This document shows, piece by piece, positions 1 through 7,153 of a DNA stretch of 64,000 nt; within the stretch, counting starts at the first letter, position 1; each line of letters begins with the position of its first letter. The notes under the pieces are model-generated. The model had not been told where the DNA came from. It saw only the letters and a program-made list of their open reading frames with translations, and ran no database searches. The translations under genes were made by a program, and so were the position numbers. Source of the DNA: Runella salmonicolor (GTDB lineage Bacteria > Bacteroidota > Bacteroidia > Cytophagales > Spirosomataceae); contig NZ_JAMZEL010000001.1 in assembly GCF_024158025.1 (NCBI RefSeq), positions 1,054,001-1,118,000 of the forward strand. The letters are read 5' to 3'.

Positions 1-697
1 GGGCAATAAGACTATCGCTATAATTAATAACCCAATCGTAGTCATGTGCCATAAAACGCATACGTGTGGAGTTGTAAAGGATGCTTCGTCTTGTCACACT
101 GTCGGCATCGGCAAGGGCTTTTTCTCTTACTTTATAAGCTTCGGTAAAATTGTTTTGCGCTGCCAATAAGATGGCATATTCAAATCTTATCCACGCATTT
201 TTAGTGTCTACTTTTAAAATTCGCTCCAGAATTTCTCTTGCACAGGTATAGTCGTTCTGTAATGCTATTTTCCCCTCTGCTATTCCTCTGAGTCCCGTAA
301 CACTGTGAGGATTTAAAGAAAAGGCTTTAAAGAAATATTCCAACGATTTTTCACTTCCCATTTTCTTTTGCATACCTGCAAATCTCGGTGCTGAACCGTA
401 AATGTCACTCAATGTATAGTAGGCCCTGTCATTGGTTGTATCTGCGGCTATGGCGCTTTCAAGTATTTCAATTATTTCCCCAACACTCTCTTTAGTAAGG
501 GGTAAATATTTTTTCCTTGTTTCAATCAAAGAATCAGAACGCATTCGTTGTGGGGAGAGATTCACCTCATTTGTCAACTTAGGTAGATTAGTAGGACATT
601 CAGATGGGAATCCTTTTGGCAAGGGCTTTTGTTGTGCAAAAGTGTATAGGCTTGAACAGCCTATAAAAACAATTAGAGAAATGATTAATTTTTTCAT
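1..697 (-). CDS. Secreted TPR-type protein, C-terminus cut by window edge
   Basis: An open minus-strand frame runs from an ATG at 697 to the window edge with no stop, giving about 232 residues of a longer protein. It starts MKKLIISLIVFIGCSSLYTF and then AQQKP, a Sec signal peptide with an A-Q cleavage site; the cysteine in FIGCSS could instead be a lipobox. The body has helical repeats with TPR spacing (an 'AYYTLSDIYG' helix, then 'SLEYFFKAFSLNPHS', 'CAREILERILKVDTKNAW', 'ILLAAQNNFTEAY'), as in proteins that tabulate repeated units. TPR proteins are protein-binding scaffolds; the partner is unknown. Real coding is supported by continuous, repeat-patterned sequence. It sits in the same direction as the genes up to 5.3 kb, but a degraded region separates it from them. 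Confidence 0.8.
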   Translation of the reverse strand, partial: MKKLIISLIVFIGCSSLYTFAQQKPLPKGFPSECPTNLPKLTNEVNLSPQRMRSDSLIETRKKYLPLTKESVGEIIEILESAIAADTTNDRAYYTLSDIYGSAPRFAGMQKKMGSEKSLEYFFKAFSLNPHSVTGLRGIAEGKIALQNDYTCAREILERILKVDTKNAWIRFEYAILLAAQNNFTEAYKVREKALADADSVTRRSILYNSTRMRFMAHDYDWVINYSDSLIA

Positions 698-731
698 TTT
701 GAAAATTGGTTTTTTGATTGAAAAATAGTTA

Positions 732-909
732 TCACCTCTCAAACCCTACTTGACTCAACATCATCAAGTCGCGCCCCGTGGCAGCCTTGTCGTTTTTACA
801 GATAAACATAGACATCATACTTGCCCGTTTGTGGCTTTATCGGTTGCAATAAAAGGTTGTAGTTTTTTGTGGTAGTATCGGGCGTGGGCGACCCGATAGT
901 TCTCTCCAT
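732..909 (-). pseudogene. Frameshifted tail of a lost secreted protein (possibly CBM-like)
   Basis: Directly after the stop of the dioxygenase-like gene, sharing one base with it, a frame opens at 909 (MERTIGSPTPDTTTKNYNLL) and ends 'GKYDVYVYL' with a stop at 796-798. In another frame the sequence carries on protein-like as 'CKNDKAATGRDLMMLSQVGF' and stops at 732-734. Joined by a frameshift near 800 the two read as one C-terminal strand pattern, 'tGkyDvYvy..KNdkA..gr.lM.lsqvgFe', which resembles the end of carbohydrate-binding jelly-roll domains fused to Bacteroidota sugar dehydrogenases. I infer the debris of a larger gene. The upstream part alone could instead be a translated 37-residue peptide coupled to the dioxygenase. 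Confidence 0.4.
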
Positions 910-1817
910 CACTTCCCTTTCACCGATACTGTTGTCTCCTTCTCTCCTTTCTCATTGGTAAAATTTTCCATCATTTTTACGGCACCAGAAGGCATAACTT
1001 CAAAAACAAAAGATAATTGATACTTGGGTGGCACCCCCGATATTGTGAAAGTGTTGTTAGTGATGTATTCTAAATTCATCCCGAAAGGCATACCATTTGC
1101 TTTGTCGCCTTTTATCCATAATTGTTTGTCTTTTTTGATAAGTTCGGTTTTTTTATTCGCATCTTTTTCATTCACATAAATGCCAATCAAACGGTCAAGT
1201 GCAGCAGGTTCTGCGGCGAGTTTTTTAGCCATACTAACATCAAAAGATACTTTTTTGCTTCCATCTTTCAGATTTTGGACTTCCAGAATCCTTCTTTTGG
1301 CGGTTGGAGAAGCCGAACCACTATCCTTTTCAAGCCAAGGGTCGCCCGTAAAATAAAGTTGAGTCACTAATGGCTGATAGCCTTCGGCAGAAATCATCAG
1401 GTGAAAATGCGCTGGTCGGTAGTTGTCGCCCTCACCGTAAGGAACCGGCAAAATGGTTTTGAAAGAGTAATTACCTTCATTATCAGAATAGAGCGTACCT
1501 CGATATTTAAAATCAGCCGATTCGTTGTCATATACGCCGTTGCCGTTGCAATGCCAAAGTTCTATTTTGGCGTTTTTGTAGGGTGTGATGCAATCGTCGT
1601 GTTTGATTTTGCCGAATAATTCAATCGGGGCGCCTTTTTCGCCTTTAATGACGAGGCTGCTCCGAACTGGGCTGTCGGGGCGGTAAAATGGGCCTAAAAC
1701 ATCGGAGGTTGTTTCGCAGTCGCCCACGTAGCGGTCGCCTTCTAAACGTACAAAGCCAGTAGCCGATACCGCAACGGCTGATAAAGCCGAGGTTTTCAAA
1801 AATATCCTTCTTTTCAT
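909..1817 (-). CDS. Intradiol ring-cleavage dioxygenase-like protein, Tat signal
   Basis: This 302-residue protein belongs to the intradiol dioxygenase family (catechol/protocatechuate dioxygenases, non-haem Fe(III), 2-His-2-Tyr). The expected ligands are present: Tyr96 in 'GVYDN', Tyr127 in 'PVPYG' and His137/His139 in 'RPAHFH'. The N-terminus MKRRIFLKTSALSAVAVSAT is a Tat-type signal, so it acts in the periplasm or is surface anchored. A C-terminal extension of about 130 residues after the catalytic core is not typical of the classical enzymes. I chose the ATG at 1817 because the in-frame upstream start (1826) is TTG and the paralogue at 20426-21316 also starts MKRR. Substrate is unknown; no ring-cleavage pathway genes lie nearby. 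Gene end overlaps a degraded ORF. Confidence 0.85.
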   Translation of the reverse strand: MKRRIFLKTSALSAVAVSATGFVRLEGDRYVGDCETTSDVLGPFYRPDSPVRSSLVIKGEKGAPIELFGKIKHDDCITPYKNAKIELWHCNGNGVYDNESADFKYRGTLYSDNEGNYSFKTILPVPYGEGDNYRPAHFHLMISAEGYQPLVTQLYFTGDPWLEKDSGSASPTAKRRILEVQNLKDGSKKVSFDVSMAKKLAAEPAALDRLIGIYVNEKDANKKTELIKKDKQLWIKGDKANGMPFGMNLEYITNNTFTISGVPPKYQLSFVFEVMPSGAVKMMENFTNEKGEKETTVSVKGK

Positions 1818-1867
1818 TGTTGTCAATTGTTTTATCGTTAAAAAATGGGGAAAGTTTTGAGCGATTT

Positions 1868-1924
1868 TTATTTTTTAAAAGGCTGCATTTGCCAATACGT
1901 CAAACTTCGCCAGAGCCATTCTAA
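1868..1924 (-). pseudogene. 3' remnant of a third DUF418 gene
   Basis: Read on the minus strand this segment encodes LEWLWRSLTYWQMQPFKK followed by a stop. That is the C-terminal signature of the two intact DUF418 proteins beyond it (both end PLEWLWRSLTYWK.QP.K). Similarity stops just upstream of the first Leu codon, so only the last 18 codons survive. The mntA/hepT module lies between this remnant and the tail of the next DUF418 gene. I infer that the ancestral array had three tandem DUF418 genes and that one was lost when the module arrived. Confidence 0.75.
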
Positions 1925-1983
1925 GTGGTGATTTCAGAAACGAGTGCGTCCAGTTGTTGATTAGAGGAAAAGCGTTTGATTCA

Positions 1984-2012
1984 TTGGGTTTGATATAAAT
2001 TGAATAGTTTTG
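1984..2012 (+). promoter_or_regulatory. Bacteroidota-type promoter of mntA
   Basis: TTG at 1984-1986 is followed after 18 bp by TAGTTTTG at 2005-2012, matching the Bacteroidota TTG/TAnnTTTG pattern; the mntA ATG lies 13 bp downstream. Predicted by eye only. Confidence 0.5.
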
Positions 2013-2025
2013 TACTAAAAATAAA

Positions 2026-2322
2026 ATGGGCATGATTGAATCTCAAAAAATCAAAAACCTTTTGGTAGCAATCAAACCTGAATTGCTGAAACACTACCCA
2101 ATTAGCCGTTTGGCTATTTTTGGGTCGGTAGCACGTAACGAAACAACGCTATTGAGTGATGTTGATATTTTGGTTGAATTTGACAAACCCATTGGTTTTC
2201 AGTTTTTTAATTTGGCAAAAGAATTAGAAGCTTATCTCCAAATGCCCGTTGATTTGGTTTCTCGCAATGGTATCAAACCTGCTTATTTTGCCGCCATCGA
2301 ACCCGACTTGATTGATGTCTAA
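2026..2322 (+). CDS. mntA: MntA-type nucleotidyltransferase antitoxin
   Basis: This 98-residue protein is a minimal nucleotidyltransferase (MNT) with the core motif G-S-x10-D-x-D: 'IFGSVARNETTLLSDVDILV', Gly33-Ser34 and Asp45/Asp47. In characterised HepT/MntA systems the MNT protein transfers AMP groups to a tyrosine near the HEPN toxin's RX4-6H motif and so silences it. Its gene overlaps the start of the hepT-like frame by 8 bp, the usual tight coupling. A promoter-like TTG/TAnnTTTG lies just upstream. The protein looks intact, whereas its toxin partner does not. An alternative start is the ATG at 2032. Confidence 0.85.
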   Translation: MGMIESQKIKNLLVAIKPELLKHYPISRLAIFGSVARNETTLLSDVDILVEFDKPIGFQFFNLAKELEAYLQMPVDLVSRNGIKPAYFAAIEPDLIDV

Positions 2323-2648
2323 GCGTAATCCTGAATTACTGATAGCTGATATGCTTTTGGCTATCTCTAAAATCAAAACTTACACTAACGGCTTAGATTT
2401 TGACAGTTTTATGGCTGATAGCCGGCCGCACTGGTGATGCCGTTGAACGAAATTTTGAAATCATCGGTGAGGCTGCCAACCAATTACCCGAAGCCTTCCA
2501 AAATGAACATGCTGAAATAGCTTGGCATGGTGTTATTAGTTTTCGCAATAGACTGATTCATGGTTATTTTGGTGTTGACTATGAAATTCTTTGGTACATC
2601 GTGCAGAACGATTTACAATCATTAGAAAACCAACTTCGGGCTTTGTAG
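2315..2648 (+). pseudogene. hepT: HepT-like HEPN toxin, frameshifted
   Basis: The frame starting at ATG 2315 reads MSKRNPELLIADMLLAISKI and continues to 'FDSFMADSRPHW' and a stop. The rest of a HepT protein continues in the next frame: 'RTGDAVERNFEIIGEAANQL' through the HEPN RNase motif R-x4-H and its conserved tyrosine in 'RNRLIHGYFG', ending at 2648. Removing one base in the CCGGCCG run at 2422-2428 would restore one frame of 110 residues (DSRRTGDAVERN). So the toxin carries a single-base insertion or a sequencing error. If real, the RNase toxin is dead while its antitoxin survives. The distal part could only be made from an internal TTG/GTG or by ribosomal slippage. It converges on the next gene with 3 bp between stops. 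Confidence 0.85.
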
Positions 2649-2651
2649 AAA

Positions 2652-3950
2652 CTACCGCTTCATCGGCTGCAATTTCCAATACGTCAAACTCCGCCAGAGC
2701 CATTCGAGTGGGCCGAAACGGAAATACTTTAACCATATCGGGCTAACAATCAATTGAAAAACCCAAATGCTGATAACGATGTAATACAACTCATAGCGCT
2801 GCAATTTGCCGTACATCGAAAAGCCATAACCCAAGAATATGAAATTGCAAATAATAGAATGAGTGATGTAATTGGTAAAGGCCATTTGCCCCACTGCCGC
2901 CAACGATTTTTGTAGAAAAGGAAGGAAACCTGATTTGACAAATAGCATGATGAGGGCAATATGCCCGCAGGTGGTGGGGATTCTGCCCAGATTATAAGTC
3001 ATAAAGGTTTTGTAGATAGACAGAATAGAAAAATTTGAGGATACGATGTGCGACCCTTCAAAATAATTAATGGTAATACCGATACCATAGCCCATCAATG
3101 CCATAAGCCAATAAAACCGATTCGATTTGGCAGCTTTTAAAATGCCCAATTTGAAAAATGCCATGCCCCACAGCATCATAGCCAGCGTATCCCAAAAATT
3201 GAGAAAGTATAGAAACGTCGTCTCCATGTATTGATTCACAGGCAATTTGTGCATCACAATACTCCAATACCCTTTACTTCGAGCAGTCATTTCTTCCTTT
3301 ACTTGTGTGGGAGTCGCTTTTTCTTCTTTTAGGATTGCATTCCACTTTTCAATAGCAGTAGAATCTTCTTTGACGAGATTTTCCCCAGTTGTTTTTTTCG
3401 TTTGGGCTATTGTAACCTTTCCAAAAGCATCTTTAATTTTGAAATAATCCTTTACATTAAAAGCAGCCGCAACGATTAAGATAATAGCCGATGCCAGGAT
3501 GAGATATTTGGGTGCAAGATGTCTAAAACTAAACGCAAACATGCCCACAATGCCATAAGTATAGAGTATATCTCCATCCCACAACAGCAAATAGCAATGG
3601 ATAACCCCAAAAAGAACCATCCACATCAATCGGCGGAAAAAGAGATCGGTTACGACTGTGCCCTGCTTGTTTTCGACCGAACGACTAGTAAACAATAGGA
3701 TCCCTGCGCCAAACAACATCGAAAACATCCCGCGCATGGTACCTTCAAAAAACAGCGTATTCATCCACCAAAACGTAAGGTTCCAGCCCGTGGCACCTCC
3801 GTTGTTGGTCGGGTCAAAATAGGCTTTGTATAAGCCAAAAACGATAATATTCATCAATAAAATGCCGAATAGGGAAATGCCCCGAATGGTGTCCATTGCT
3901 AAGATCCGCTCGGATTTGATGGTAGGTTGTAGGGTTTCTTGAGTTTGCAT
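2652..3950 (-). CDS. DUF418 family membrane protein
   Basis: This 432-residue polytopic membrane protein has the DUF418/YeiB layout: an N-terminal 'MDTIRGISLFGILLMNI' motif, several membrane helices and the C-terminal DUF418 region ending 'PLEWLWRSLTYWKLQPMKR'. The family is widespread and its biochemical role is not settled; similarity to membrane acyltransferases has been noted for the N-terminal motif. A charged loop around residues 170-230 is rich in Lys/Glu. It lies about 50 bp downstream of a second DUF418 gene of the same size and direction and is probably cotranscribed with it from the repeat-bearing promoter at 5394-5481. Confidence 0.85.
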   Translation of the reverse strand: MQTQETLQPTIKSERILAMDTIRGISLFGILLMNIIVFGLYKAYFDPTNNGGATGWNLTFWWMNTLFFEGTMRGMFSMLFGAGILLFTSRSVENKQGTVVTDLFFRRLMWMVLFGVIHCYLLLWDGDILYTYGIVGMFAFSFRHLAPKYLILASAIILIVAAAFNVKDYFKIKDAFGKVTIAQTKKTTGENLVKEDSTAIEKWNAILKEEKATPTQVKEEMTARSKGYWSIVMHKLPVNQYMETTFLYFLNFWDTLAMMLWGMAFFKLGILKAAKSNRFYWLMALMGYGIGITINYFEGSHIVSSNFSILSIYKTFMTYNLGRIPTTCGHIALIMLFVKSGFLPFLQKSLAAVGQMAFTNYITHSIICNFIFLGYGFSMYGKLQRYELYYIVISIWVFQLIVSPIWLKYFRFGPLEWLWRSLTYWKLQPMKR

Positions 3951-3999
3951 AAGTACTAAGGTTTTCGGTATAAGTTATTGGTACTTACTGTTTCAAGTT

Positions 4000-5328
4000 T
4001 TATTTTTTGAAAGGCTGTATTTTCCAATACGTCAAGCTGCGCCACAGCCATTCGAGTGGGCCAAATAAGAAGTATTTTAGCCATATCGGACTGATAATCA
4101 ACTGAAAAACCCAAATCGCAAAGGCCACGAAGTAAATTTGATAGAATTCCAGTTCGGCAAAGTAGTTGAGACCGTAGCCAAAGAAAAACAGCGTACATAT
4201 CACCGAGTGTGAGATATAATTGGTGAAAGCCATGCGGCCTACCGCCACCAAGCGGTTCATCAAGCCCTGCACCACGCCCGATTTGTAGAGCAAAATCAGC
4301 GAAGCGGCATGGCCCATCACCAACAGAATACGCTGAAAAGGATAAATCAAATTGACCCAGTTGATGGGCACTTGTTCCATGCGGGCGAGGTTGGCTTCGA
4401 GTGTAGAGAAGTGATAAAAAGCGTAATAATTGGCGTAAATCACCAGCGGCAAGCCAAGGCCATATCCGATTTTGATAACGGTCCAATAATCTTTGTTTGA
4501 CCAAGCGCCCGTCAAAAAACCCCATTTGAAAAGTGCCAGCCCCAACAGCATCAATGCCAACGAATCCCAGACTTCAAAGGGCAGATATTTGGTCTGAATG
4601 TCAAAAGCAATGGGGCGCAAATAACTAGCCACGGTGCTATAATTCGACTTCATTTTCAGGGTATTGGCCTTGGCATCTTCACGGTTAGGAATCATGGTTT
4701 TTTCTATTTCTCGCCATTCGGCCAATGCCTTGTTTTGGGCGGCAGTCAACGTTTGATTTTGACTTTTGGCTTTGGTGGCTTCCACGTAAGCAATTCGTTT
4801 TTCGCGGATGTCTTGGTACTGAATCGTGCCTGCCACAAAACTAACCACTGCTACGATAGGTACCGCCCACACCAAGTATTTGGGCGGAACGTTACGAAAA
4901 AGGTACAAAATCATACCGCAAACGGCATAGAGATAAAGAATCTCCCCAATCCAAAGAATCAAGTGGGAGTGTATCAATCCAAACAACAGCAACCAAAACA
5001 TACGACGGTAATAGAGGGCATGAACCGAAACACCTTTGGTGCCTTTGTTGGCAATAAACAGCAACACGCCCGCCCCAAACACCATCCCGAACATGGCCCT
5101 CATTTTGCCCTCAAAAAAAATACCGATGAATTGGTAAAGCCAAAAGTTTGGGTTGTCGGGGTCATTTTTGAAGACTTCAAACGAATAATCTGCCATTGAA
5201 AAGCCAGGAATGTTCATTAATAAAATGCCGAGTAGCGCGAACCCTCGCAGCATATCAATGGTTTTGATACGATTTGACTCCGATACTGGCGCGATGGTTG
5301 AAGACTGAGAAGAAATGAGCTGTTCCAT
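4000..5328 (-). CDS. DUF418 family membrane protein, first of tandem pair
   Basis: A 442-residue paralogue of the preceding gene, with the same 'IDMLRGFALLGILLMNIPGF' N-terminal motif, multiple membrane helices, a charged cytoplasmic-type loop (residues about 165-225) and the C-terminal 'PLEWLWRSLTYWKIQPFKK'. Function of DUF418 proteins is unsettled; inner-membrane location is clear from the hydrophobic segments. It is the promoter-proximal gene of the pair. Its upstream region carries TATCTTTG and three 21-bp-spaced direct repeats, suggesting activation by an AraC-type regulator. The pair plus the 1868-1924 remnant point to ancestral tandem duplication. Confidence 0.85.
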   Translation of the reverse strand: MEQLISSQSSTIAPVSESNRIKTIDMLRGFALLGILLMNIPGFSMADYSFEVFKNDPDNPNFWLYQFIGIFFEGKMRAMFGMVFGAGVLLFIANKGTKGVSVHALYYRRMFWLLLFGLIHSHLILWIGEILYLYAVCGMILYLFRNVPPKYLVWAVPIVAVVSFVAGTIQYQDIREKRIAYVEATKAKSQNQTLTAAQNKALAEWREIEKTMIPNREDAKANTLKMKSNYSTVASYLRPIAFDIQTKYLPFEVWDSLALMLLGLALFKWGFLTGAWSNKDYWTVIKIGYGLGLPLVIYANYYAFYHFSTLEANLARMEQVPINWVNLIYPFQRILLVMGHAASLILLYKSGVVQGLMNRLVAVGRMAFTNYISHSVICTLFFFGYGLNYFAELEFYQIYFVAFAIWVFQLIISPIWLKYFLFGPLEWLWRSLTYWKIQPFKK

Positions 5329-5393
5329 TGATTTTTGAGAGGGTTTAAGTAGGGTAATGTATGGGCTTCTTTCTTATAGGTTACCAAACACAA

Positions 5394-5481
5394 CAAAGAT
5401 AAAAAGTGGGGTTCTGAAAGGCTTCTCTTATTGTTCCAAAGACTTTGTTTATTGTTCCAAAACTTTGTCTATTGTTCCAAA
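5394..5481 (-). promoter_or_regulatory. Promoter with three 21-bp-spaced direct repeats (array A)
   Basis: On the minus strand a TATCTTTG -7 box (5394-5401) is preceded by a 29-bp gap and then three copies of a word that reads TTGTTCCAAA on the plus strand at 5431, 5452 and 5472. Each copy is preceded by a CTTnGTnTA-like half. The box lies about 65 bp from the DUF418 ATG at 5328. The same arrangement, with the identical 29-bp gap, recurs at 24854, 33834 and 39768. No good TTG -33 box is visible at the normal distance, which fits activator dependence. The remainder of the 5329-5692 gap shows only the lectin promoter. Confidence 0.75.
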
Positions 5482-5590
5482 GTGTGAGTTTCTATGTATT
5501 AACTACCTCTTAGCGCTGGGTATAATGACGAATTTAAGGTAAGCAAAATCTTCATTCTATCCCTAAAATCGAGCTTCTATCCCAGAAATT

Positions 5591-5620
5591 TTGGAGGCTC
5601 TGAATGGCAAAATAGCTTTG
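5591..5620 (+). promoter_or_regulatory. Promoter of ricin-like gene
   Basis: TTG at 5591-5593, a 19-bp spacer and TAGCTTTG at 5613-5620 match the Bacteroidota promoter pattern well; the ATG is 73 bp further on. Confidence 0.55.
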
Positions 5621-5692
5621 GTACATTATCAAAAAGCAGGAAGCCGAAAATGCTGATTCAGAGTAGGCAACAAATAGTAAATCTTTACCTAA

Positions 5693-6259
5693 ATGAAAAC
5701 TTTAAAAACCCTTGGAATGATTCTGTTCATTGGCCTTTCATTAACATCTTATGCCCAAGAGCGGGGGCGTTCTTTTAGCCCTAATTATCAAGGCTATTAT
5801 TATTTACGGACGGCATTCACGGGTGACGCCCTATCTCTTGAAAGCAATGGTTCAGCGAGTAATGTTATGAGTGGTGCATCGTTTATGTCTTCTCAAAAAG
5901 GTGCGACTGGAACAATGTGGAAATTGGTTCCAGATGCTAAAAATAAAGGTTGGTATCGCTTAAAATCGAATGATCAGGGCGATGGTAGATGTTTGGAGGC
6001 TAATACTGCCGGGGGAGAGAAAGATGGTCGGTCTTTTATGGATAATTGTCAAGATGTAACTGGTCAACTATGGCGATTAGATTTAGTGAGTGCCAACAAC
6101 GGCGACCACCTTTATAGATTACGTACAATGCTCCATGGCAACAACTTCTCTCTGGAAGGCAATAAGCCCGAAAATAAGTCTGTATATTCTGGCAATGCAT
6201 TTATGGATAAAACCCAAAATGTTTCGGGTCAAATGTGGAGATTAGTACCTGTACAATGA
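5693..6259 (+). CDS. Secreted ricin-type beta-trefoil protein
   Basis: The 188-residue product begins with a signal peptide (MKTLKTLGMILFIGLSLTSY, then AQ). The mature part is three repeats of about 55 residues, each ending in a QxW-like strand: 'GTMWKLVP', 'GQLWRLDL' and 'GQMWRLVP'. Each repeat also has 'LxLExN' and 'SFM' elements. Three-fold QxW repeats define the ricin/beta-trefoil lectin fold, so a carbohydrate-binding role outside the cytoplasm is likely. No catalytic domain is attached, unusual for secreted ricin domains, which often decorate glycosidases. It is a single-gene unit with its own promoter and a long inverted repeat just after its stop. Confidence 0.75.
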   Translation: MKTLKTLGMILFIGLSLTSYAQERGRSFSPNYQGYYYLRTAFTGDALSLESNGSASNVMSGASFMSSQKGATGTMWKLVPDAKNKGWYRLKSNDQGDGRCLEANTAGGEKDGRSFMDNCQDVTGQLWRLDLVSANNGDHLYRLRTMLHGNNFSLEGNKPENKSVYSGNAFMDKTQNVSGQMWRLVPVQ

Positions 6260-6264
6260 AACCA

Positions 6265-6347
6265 TAATTATAGTATTGAGACATGATATTCTGAACGTAA
6301 AGTAGTATAAAATGATCAGTTATTTATGTCTCAATACCATATAATTA
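6265..6347. repeat. Long inverted repeat downstream of the lectin gene
   Basis: Left arm 6265-6284 (TAATTATAGTATTGAGACAT) and right arm 6326-6347 are inverted copies apart from a 2-base bulge, separated by 41 bp. It begins 5 bp after the lectin stop. It may fold as a transcript-stabilising or terminating structure, or be a small palindromic element. Confidence 0.65.
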
Positions 6348-6436
6348 CCTCAAAACTGCATATCGGCTATTATTAAATTGAAAATTTTAACCTTTTATCA
6401 ACCAATCAAATCTCCGACAAAGCCACACATTTTATT

Positions 6437-7027
6437 ATGAACAAATCATCCATTATTTCAGGCGTTTTATCAGTACTTGTAGTATGCGGCAGTTTATTGT
6501 TTACCAGTTGTGAAGGCCCCGCTGGGCCTGTTGGACCCGTGGGACCCGCGGGACCGACTGGTGCCACCGGACCCGCTGGGCCTGCCGGTGCAGCTGGGGC
6601 AACAGGACAGACTGGCAATGCCAACGTGATTCAAATCTCATATCCAGCCAAAACTTGGGCGACAACAAAAGGCTCAGCTCAACAATTTGTTTTCCCTTCC
6701 AATGTCACGACGGCGATAATGAATAGTAGTGCTGTATTAGTCTATATGACCGATGGTACACCAAATAATGCAACCCCTTATGGTTGGTATTCTATACCTG
6801 GTATTGTTCCATCAAATGGAGTTGAACATGAATTCTACACACAAACCACTTTTGCTGGGAACACCGCAGGGATCAATATTTATAGAAAAGTAGCTTCGCC
6901 AGCAGCGCTTACCGCTTCAACCCGAATAGTTATCATCCCAGCAAATGACCTCCGCAATGGCCGCAAGGCCACCGTAGATTTCTCAGATTATAATGCAGTG
7001 AAGGAGTTTTATGGTCTGAAAGATTAA
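6437..7027 (+). CDS. Collagen-like repeat lipoprotein
   Basis: This 196-residue product has a lipoprotein signal peptide with lipobox 'LLFTSC' (Cys near residue 26), followed at once by about 11 Gly-X-Y triplets (for example GPAGPVGPVGPAGPTGATG), a bacterial collagen-like tract. The C-terminal 130 residues ('NVIQISYPAKTWATTKGSA' onward) are a probable beta-rich globular domain with no family I recognise. Short Gly-X-Y tracts after the lipobox are common in Bacteroidota lipoproteins and may act as a trimeric stalk. It is monocistronic, and a hairpin at 7110-7141 follows it. Confidence 0.8.
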   Translation: MNKSSIISGVLSVLVVCGSLLFTSCEGPAGPVGPVGPAGPTGATGPAGPAGAAGATGQTGNANVIQISYPAKTWATTKGSAQQFVFPSNVTTAIMNSSAVLVYMTDGTPNNATPYGWYSIPGIVPSNGVEHEFYTQTTFAGNTAGINIYRKVASPAALTASTRIVIIPANDLRNGRKATVDFSDYNAVKEFYGLKD

Positions 7028-7109
7028 TAAATAGACTTCTGTAAACCACAAAAATGAATACGATTTTGTGTTAAGTTTACAGAAAGATTTATTAAAGCAA
7101 ATAAAATCA

Positions 7110-7141
7110 ACTTCCCGAAAGTTTTAGTCCTTTCGGGAAGT
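7110..7141 (+). terminator. Perfect 12-bp hairpin before the histidine kinase gene
   Basis: ACTTCCCGAAAG (7110-7121) and CTTTCGGGAAGT (7130-7141) form a perfect stem with an 8-base loop, followed by TCTTT. It could terminate the collagen-like gene. Because the kinase ATG is only 12 bp downstream, it would also sit in the kinase leader next to the ribosome-binding region. Confidence 0.65.
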
Positions 7142-7153
7142 TCTTTAGCAATT

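Noticed and set aside
5431..5481. Spaced direct repeats that might suggest a CRISPR array
   Set aside because: The conserved unit is only about 10-20 bp with no unique spacers of constant length, and only three copies occur; it fits regulator binding sites.
6406..6624. Minus-strand Pro/Ala/Gly-rich frame opposite the collagen-like gene
   Set aside because: It is the reverse reading of the Gly-X-Y codons; the plus-strand frame has a lipobox and a real protein body.
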